From an uncultured Oscillospiraceae bacterium (GTDB taxonomy: Bacteria; Bacillota; Clostridia; Oscillospirales; Oscillospiraceae), in the NCBI GenBank assembly GCA_947624465.1, contig CANQKJ010000066.1:1-9514 (forward strand): 9,514 nucleotides of DNA. The letters are read 5' to 3'. How positions within the stretch are numbered: the stretch's first letter is position 1; every line of letters begins with the position of its first letter. Under the pieces are notes generated by a model, which saw only the letters and a program-made list of their open reading frames with translations, did not search any database and was not told the DNA's origin. Shown one piece after another: positions 6,115-9,514 of this stretch. Both the position numbers and the translations under genes were made by a program.

Positions 6115-6378
6115 ATGGGCCTGCAAAGCACGCTGAAAGCCCTGTCTGACCCCACCCGGCGGGAGATTTTGAACCTGCTGAAAGGAGGTCCTCTGCCGGC
6201 GGGGGAGCTGGCGGGCCGCTTCGAGATGTCCGGGGCGGCGGTGTCCAGGCACCTGTCGGTGCTGAAAGAGGCGGGGCTCATCCGGGACCGGCGGGAGGGC
6301 CGGTACATCATCTACGAGCTGAACGCATCGGTGCTGGAGGAAGTCATGCTGTGGCTGCGCGGTCTGAGGGGGGACTGA
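6115..6378 (+). CDS. sdpR: ArsR-family winged-helix autorepressor, SdpR-like
   Basis: The 87-residue product is a minimal ArsR winged helix: LSDPTRREILNLLKGG (10-25), the recognition region AGRFEMSGAAVSRHLSVLKEAGL (33-55), and the wing RDRREGRYIIYEL (57-69). It has no cysteine, and no ELCVCDL metal site, so it should not sense metals in the ArsR/CadC manner. These features and the SdpI gene 3 bp downstream place it with SdpR. In B. subtilis SdpR represses sdpRI until SdpI, on binding the SDP toxin, sequesters it at the membrane. The start is ATG 6115, with AGGGGAGAGG upstream; a longer open frame starting at 6046 would begin in the promoter. Two palindromic operators flank its promoter and strongly suggest autorepression. 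The family assignment is confident, while the ligand or signal is inferred by analogy. Confidence 0.88.
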   Translation: MGLQSTLKALSDPTRREILNLLKGGPLPAGELAGRFEMSGAAVSRHLSVLKEAGLIRDRREGRYIIYELNASVLEEVMLWLRGLRGD

Positions 6379-6381
6379 ATT

Positions 6382-7047
6382 ATGAAGAAGTATTACATCA
6401 TCGCCGGGATCATAACCGCCGTGGGGCTGATCGGGACGTTCATCGGCCTGGCCCTCCTGCCGGATGTCGTGCCCGTCCACTATAACTTTGCCGGCGAGGC
6501 GGACCGAATGGGCAGCAAGTATGAGATGCTGGTTACTCCTGTCATAGCGATCCTGTTCTGCGGCGTTTTCCTGATGGCGCCCCGGTTTTCCAAGGACACC
6601 AAAGATGGGAGGCTCCAGCGAAAGATCTTTGCCGTCACGGGCATTTTTGTGCTGGCGCTGTTTTTCGCCATGAGCTTCTGGTTCATGTATTTGGCCGGCC
6701 GGGCGGACCCCGCCGCCCCCGTTGTGGACGCCGGGGCGCTGCTCAAGGGCTGCGGCGTGTTCATCGGCTTGGCGCTCATTGCCCTGGGGAACTTCATGCC
6801 CAAGGCCCGGCGCAACGCCTTTTACGGCCTGCGGGTACCCTGGACCATGGACAGCGAGGCGGTGTGGCAGCGGAGCCAGCGGTTCGCGGGCATCGCCGCC
6901 GTCGTCGCCGGGATATCGACCATCGCGCTGGCCTTTGTCCTGCCGGGGATGTGGGCGGTCGTGGGGGTCATTGTAGCGCCCACGGTGTGGGTGGTCCTGT
7001 CACTGGTCATGTCGTGGAGGTATCACAAGGACGGCGAGAGAACTTAA
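6382..7047 (+). CDS. sdpI: SdpI/YhfL-family membrane protein with DUF1648 domain
   Basis: The 221-residue protein has six hydrophobic segments at about 5-26, 48-66, 82-106, 118-138, 167-187 and 190-212. The DUF1648 signature follows the first segment (LPDVVPVHYNFAGEADRMGS, 26-45), and the SdpI signature lies between the fourth and fifth (GNFMPKARRNAFYGLRVPWT, 136-155, then SEAVWQRSQRFAG). In B. subtilis SdpI gives immunity to the SDP cannibalism toxin and also acts as the signal-transducing partner of SdpR. It lies 3 bp after the repressor gene, with GAGGGGGGAC as ribosome-binding site, so the two are one operon. No toxin genes (sdpABC) are present in the window, so this pair may sense a toxin or peptide from other cells, or a different envelope signal. 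Immunity is a family-based inference. Confidence 0.88.
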   Translation: MKKYYIIAGIITAVGLIGTFIGLALLPDVVPVHYNFAGEADRMGSKYEMLVTPVIAILFCGVFLMAPRFSKDTKDGRLQRKIFAVTGIFVLALFFAMSFWFMYLAGRADPAAPVVDAGALLKGCGVFIGLALIALGNFMPKARRNAFYGLRVPWTMDSEAVWQRSQRFAGIAAVVAGISTIALAFVLPGMWAVVGVIVAPTVWVVLSLVMSWRYHKDGERT

Positions 7048-7052
7048 CATTC

Positions 7053-7077
7053 GGGCCGGCGGAGACGCCGGCCCTTT
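7053..7077 (+). terminator. Intrinsic terminator after sdpI
   Basis: GGGCCGGCG (7053-7061) and CGCCGGCCC (7066-7074) form a perfect 9-bp stem with a GAGA loop, then TTTC. It lies 5 bp after the sdpI stop and directly before the end of the convergent XRE gene, so the two units meet here. Read from the minus strand the stem lacks a T tail. Confidence 0.8.
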
Positions 7078-7080
7078 CAG

Positions 7081-7896
7081 CTATTTTATCAATCCCGTTT
7101 TCTTAGCATAATCACAGATAAAGGAAACAGATGCCAGTATCAACAGCATAAAGATAGATATCATATCCCATACATCGAAGACAGGCACCTCTATCATTTT
7201 TGATAGTATTACATTGACGATCATCATAAATGGAATAGCTGATAAAAACGCTGTTCCTAAAGCGACTAACTTCCTTTCCATGCGCTTAAACACCGCAAAT
7301 ATTATCCACAAGAATACGATCGAAGCCGCCGCTATCACTGCGCCAACTGAAAATACTTCTTTCGTTTTTAGTAAACTGCCCAATAAGAACAAAAAAGGAA
7401 CGATAAAAATACTTAATGATATTAAACTTACGATGATTCCTCTTTTCCCCAAAATAATACTTGGAAAAGATATCACCCATGCGAATACAATAGAGCTGAC
7501 CGAAATTCGTGACCATGTCAAATTGCCGGATATCGCGATATTGCAAATAAGACATACCATGATCCCGATCAATAGTGTTGCTGAAAAAAGAATTGAAAGA
7601 ATGACATTCTTTGTCATGTTATTTTCGTCCTTCTTTTTTAAAGCAATCAAATTTTCATCTGCCTTTTTTTCAAAACTTTCCAGGTCGATTTTCTCCCCGC
7701 TTAACAACTCGTTTACTGTGATCCCCAGTATTTCGCAAAGCTCTAACATGATAGATGAATCGGGCATACTTTTTCCTGTTTCCCATTTGGATACCGCCCT
7801 ATCTGTAATGTTCAGTTTTTCTGCCAACTGTGCTTGAGTTAGTTTTTTCTCTTTACGACATTTGGCAATAAATCTTCCGATCTCTATCTGGTTCAT
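7081..7896 (-). CDS. XRE-family regulator fused to a six-TM membrane domain
   Basis: The 271-residue protein has a Cro/C1-type HTH at about residues 5-62 (IGRFIAKCRKEKKLTQAQLA, then TDRAVSKWETGKSMPD), a charged linker to about 96, then six predicted membrane segments near 98-123, 131-149, 153-175, 181-203, 208-233 and 243-262, and a short basic tail KKTGLIK. The DNA-binding domain would face the cytosol, tethered to the membrane. Such XRE-membrane fusions occur in Bacillota, but targets and signals are usually unknown. The start is ATG at 7896 on the minus strand because GGGAGA lies 7 nt upstream; the in-frame ATG at 7956 would overlap an inverted repeat and lacks a site. The gene is AT-rich with A/T-ending codons, unlike its GC-rich neighbours, which suggests transfer. 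It stands alone and converges on sdpI. Function beyond 'membrane-bound regulator' cannot be read. Confidence 0.85.
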   Translation of the reverse strand: MNQIEIGRFIAKCRKEKKLTQAQLAEKLNITDRAVSKWETGKSMPDSSIMLELCEILGITVNELLSGEKIDLESFEKKADENLIALKKKDENNMTKNVILSILFSATLLIGIMVCLICNIAISGNLTWSRISVSSIVFAWVISFPSIILGKRGIIVSLISLSIFIVPFLFLLGSLLKTKEVFSVGAVIAAASIVFLWIIFAVFKRMERKLVALGTAFLSAIPFMMIVNVILSKMIEVPVFDVWDMISIFMLLILASVSFICDYAKKTGLIK

Positions 7897-7950
7897 CGTT
7901 TTTTCTCCCTTCGCCCTGAACGATACACTTAGCGAAATGTTTTTTGCATG

Positions 7951-7987
7951 AACCAACGGTTGAATTGGGGAGATTCAACCGTTGGTT
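7951..7987. repeat. Perfect inverted repeat in the leader of the XRE gene
   Basis: AACCAACGGTTGAAT (7951-7965) and ATTCAACCGTTGGTT (7973-7987) are exact reverse complements, 15-bp arms around a 7-nt loop. There is no T run directly after it on either strand (minus strand continues CATGCAAAAAAC), so it is not a standard terminator. It lies 54 bp upstream of the XRE start, probably in its 5' leader or promoter, so an operator or RNA hairpin is likely. Each arm itself contains the small palindrome AACC-AAC-GGTT. No target-site duplication is seen, so a mobile-element remnant is not supported. Confidence 0.8.
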
Positions 7988-8015
7988 GGGAAGTGTTTTT
8001 GTCGCTTTCTGCATC

Positions 8016-8045
8016 ATTTTAGCACATAGTTGTAAATTTTTCTAA
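8016..8045 (-). promoter_or_regulatory. Possible promoter of the XRE gene
   Basis: On the minus strand TAAAAT (8021-8016) is a good -10 in an AT-rich stretch, preceded by TTAGAA (8045-8040) at an 18-bp spacing, a poor -35. A transcript from here would carry the 7951-7987 hairpin in a leader of roughly 110 nt. Only the -10 is convincing. Confidence 0.35.
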
Positions 8046-8080
8046 CACTATCTGCAAGTGTGTATTCCTAACTCCAGATT

Positions 8081-8112
8081 AAAAGCGGCCAGCTGAAACA
8101 CTGGCCGCTTTT
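8081..8112. terminator. Bidirectional intrinsic terminator, downstream of ilvD
   Basis: AAAAGCGGCCAG (8081-8092) and CTGGCCGCTTTT (8101-8112) are exact reverse complements with an 8-nt loop. The A tract and T tract make a terminator that works in either direction; on the minus strand it lies 64 bp after the ilvD stop and stops transcription before the XRE gene's promoter. The remaining gap 8113-8176 shows only AT-rich sequence and a 4-bp GGCC hairpin. Confidence 0.88.
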
Positions 8113-8176
8113 CGTGACACAAAATTTGCTAACTAATTGTATTGGCCTTGCGGCCGGGCTCTTTTTTACGCGTATC

Positions 8177-9514
8177 TTATTCCAGCACCGCGCCACGGGC
8201 GGCGGAGGTCACCAGCTTGGCGTACCGGGCCAGATAGCCGGTCTTGACCTTGGGCTCCGGGCGGACCCAGGCGGCCTTCCGGGCGGCCAGGGTGGCCTTG
8301 TCCACCTTGAGGGTGATGGAGTTGGCGCGGATGTCGATGGCGATAGTGTCGCCGTCCTCCACAAAGGCGATGGGTCCGCCCTGGGCGGCCTCGGGGCAGA
8401 CGTGGCCGATGGCCGCGCCCCGGGTGGCGCCGGAGAAGCGCCCGTCGGTGATGAGGGCCACGCTCTCGCCCAGACCCATGCCCACGATGGCGGAGGTGGG
8501 GTTCAGCATCTCCCGCATACCGGGGCCGCCCTTGGGGCCCTCATAGCGGATGACCACCACATCTCCCGGCACGATCTTGCCGGCGTAGATGGCGGCGATG
8601 GCGTCCTCCTCGCTGTCAAAGACACGGGCGGGACCCTCGTGGGCCATCATCTCGGGGGCCACGGCGGAGCGCTTCACCACGCAGCCCTCCGGGGCCAGAT
8701 TGCCCTTCAGCACGGCGATGCCGCCGTCGGCGGAGTAGGGGTGGTCGATGGGCCGGATGGTCTCCGGGTCCCGGTTCACCACGCCCTCCAGGTTCTCCCC
8801 CAGCGTCTTGCCGGTGACAGTCATCACGGAGGTGTCCAGCAGGCCCTTCTTCACCAGCTCGGCCATGACGGCGTGGACGCCGCCGGCCTGCTCCAGATCC
8901 TCCATGTAGGTCTCCCCGGCGGGGGCCAGATGGCACAGGTTGGGGGTGTGGGCGGAGATGTCGTTGGACAGATCCAGGTCCAGTTCGATGCCGCACTCGT
9001 GGGCGATGGCGGGCAGGTGGAGCATGGTGTTGGTGGAGCAGCCCAGGGCCATGTCTACCGTCTCGGCGTTGTGGAAGGCGGCCTCGGTCATGATGTCCCG
9101 GGGCTTGATGTCCCGCTTCACCAGCTCCATCACCTGCATCCCGGCGTGCTTGGCCAGGCGGAGCCGGGCGGACCACACGGCGGGGATGGTGCCGTTGCCC
9201 CTCAGGCCCATGCCGATGGCCTCGGTGAGGCAGTTCATGGAGTTGGCGGTGTACATACCGGAGCAGGAGCCGCAGGTGGGGCAGGCGCAGTTTTCGTATT
9301 CCTCCACCCCCGCCTCGTCCAGCCTGCCGGCGTAGTAGGAGCCGACGGCCTCGAACATATGGGAGAGGCAGGTGCGGCGACCGTCGGTGAGCCTGCCCGC
9401 CAGCATGGGCCCGCCGGAGACGAAGATGGTGGGCACGTTGACCCGGGCGGCGGCCATGAGCAGGCCGGGGACGTTCTTGTCGCAGTTGGGGATCATGACG
9501 AGGCCGTCAAACTG
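8177..9514 (-). CDS. ilvD: Dihydroxy-acid dehydratase, N-terminus beyond the window
   Basis: IlvD dehydrates 2,3-dihydroxy-isovalerate and -methylvalerate to the 2-keto acids, the third common step of valine, isoleucine and leucine synthesis, and it also supplies the pantothenate branch. About 445 residues are visible, running off the right edge; family proteins are near 555 aa, so roughly 110 N-terminal residues are missing. The visible frame starts [17 protein letters not shown] with one Fe-S cluster cysteine, then [20 protein letters not shown] with the second cysteine group, [48 protein letters not shown] and [10 protein letters not shown], the ordered IlvD/Edd landmarks. It resembles the shorter-insert form of the family rather than the E. 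coli insert-rich one. Stop TAA at 8179-8177. Its control (for example a leader or T-box) would lie outside the window. Confidence 0.97.
   Translation of the reverse strand, partial: QFDGLVMIPNCDKNVPGLLMAAARVNVPTIFVSGGPMLAGRLTDGRRTCLSHMFEAVGSYYAGRLDEAGVEEYENCACPTCGSCSGMYTANSMNCLTEAIGMGLRGNGTIPAVWSARLRLAKHAGMQVMELVKRDIKPRDIMTEAAFHNAETVDMALGCSTNTMLHLPAIAHECGIELDLDLSNDISAHTPNLCHLAPAGETYMEDLEQAGGVHAVMAELVKKGLLDTSVMTVTGKTLGENLEGVVNRDPETIRPIDHPYSADGGIAVLKGNLAPEGCVVKRSAVAPEMMAHEGPARVFDSEEDAIAAIYAGKIVPGDVVVIRYEGPKGGPGMREMLNPTSAIVGMGLGESVALITDGRFSGATRGAAIGHVCPEAAQGGPIAFVEDGDTIAIDIRANSITLKVDKATLAARKAAWVRPEPKVKTGYLARYAKLVTSAARGAVLE

Noticed and set aside
7214..7837. 207-codon open frame on the plus strand inside the XRE gene
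   Set aside because: It is the complement of an AT-rich HTH/TM gene with convincing motifs on the minus strand, and no ribosome-binding site precedes it.
8144..8155. GGCC-TTGC-GGCC hairpin near a T6 run as a second terminator
   Set aside because: The stem is only 4 bp and the T run is not directly next to it; the strong terminator at 8081-8112 already serves ilvD.
1..9514. CRISPR array, tRNA, rRNA or insertion sequence
   Set aside because: No regularly spaced repeats, no cloverleaf-like sequence and no transposase-like frame were found on either strand.

Overview
The window looks like chromosomal DNA from a GC-rich gut-type Clostridia member, probably of the Oscillospiraceae/Flavonifractor-like group. 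The grounds are Gram-positive style Shine-Dalgarno sequences (AAAGGAGG and variants), intrinsic terminators, the prfA / HAD / Sua5 / coaE / M18 peptidase / tepA gene order, TepA and SdpI-type proteins, and GC-rich third codon positions. The genus cannot be fixed from sequence alone.

Layout. Bases 2-4087 (+) form one tightly packed housekeeping run: the C-terminus of release factor 1 (prfA), a HAD phosphatase, a Sua5-type threonylcarbamoyl-AMP synthase, dephospho-CoA kinase (coaE) and an M18 aminopeptidase. Gaps between these genes are 1-14 bp. A hairpin at 4105-4138 overlaps the ribosome-binding site of tepA (4145-4876, +), a ClpP-fold protease-like protein, and an intrinsic terminator follows tepA.

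Bases 4930-5976 (+) hold a separate transcription unit. An AT-rich promoter with a long inverted repeat drives a DUF2089-like HTH protein and two tandem, paralogous small membrane proteins, ending in a hairpin terminator. Bases 6021-7077 (+) hold an SdpR-like ArsR repressor and an SdpI-family membrane protein. Two near-identical 20-bp operators flank their promoter. No sdpABC toxin genes are in the window.

Bases 7081-8060 stand out as AT-rich. They carry a convergent (- strand) XRE-HTH regulator fused to six membrane segments, with a perfect 15-bp-arm hairpin upstream. A bidirectional terminator (8081-8112) separates this from ilvD (8177-9514, -), dihydroxy-acid dehydratase, whose N-terminus lies beyond the right edge.

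How it fits together. The left part is translation and cofactor housekeeping plus peptide and protein turnover. The middle is an accessory block in which three adjacent units each join a DNA-binding module to membrane protein(s): DUF2089 plus two small membrane proteins, ArsR plus SdpI, and XRE fused to six TM segments. I read this as a possible envelope or peptide-sensing regulatory cluster, which is inference. The release factor fragment also appears to read G-V-G-Q where the invariant GGQ motif is expected; this should be checked against reads.
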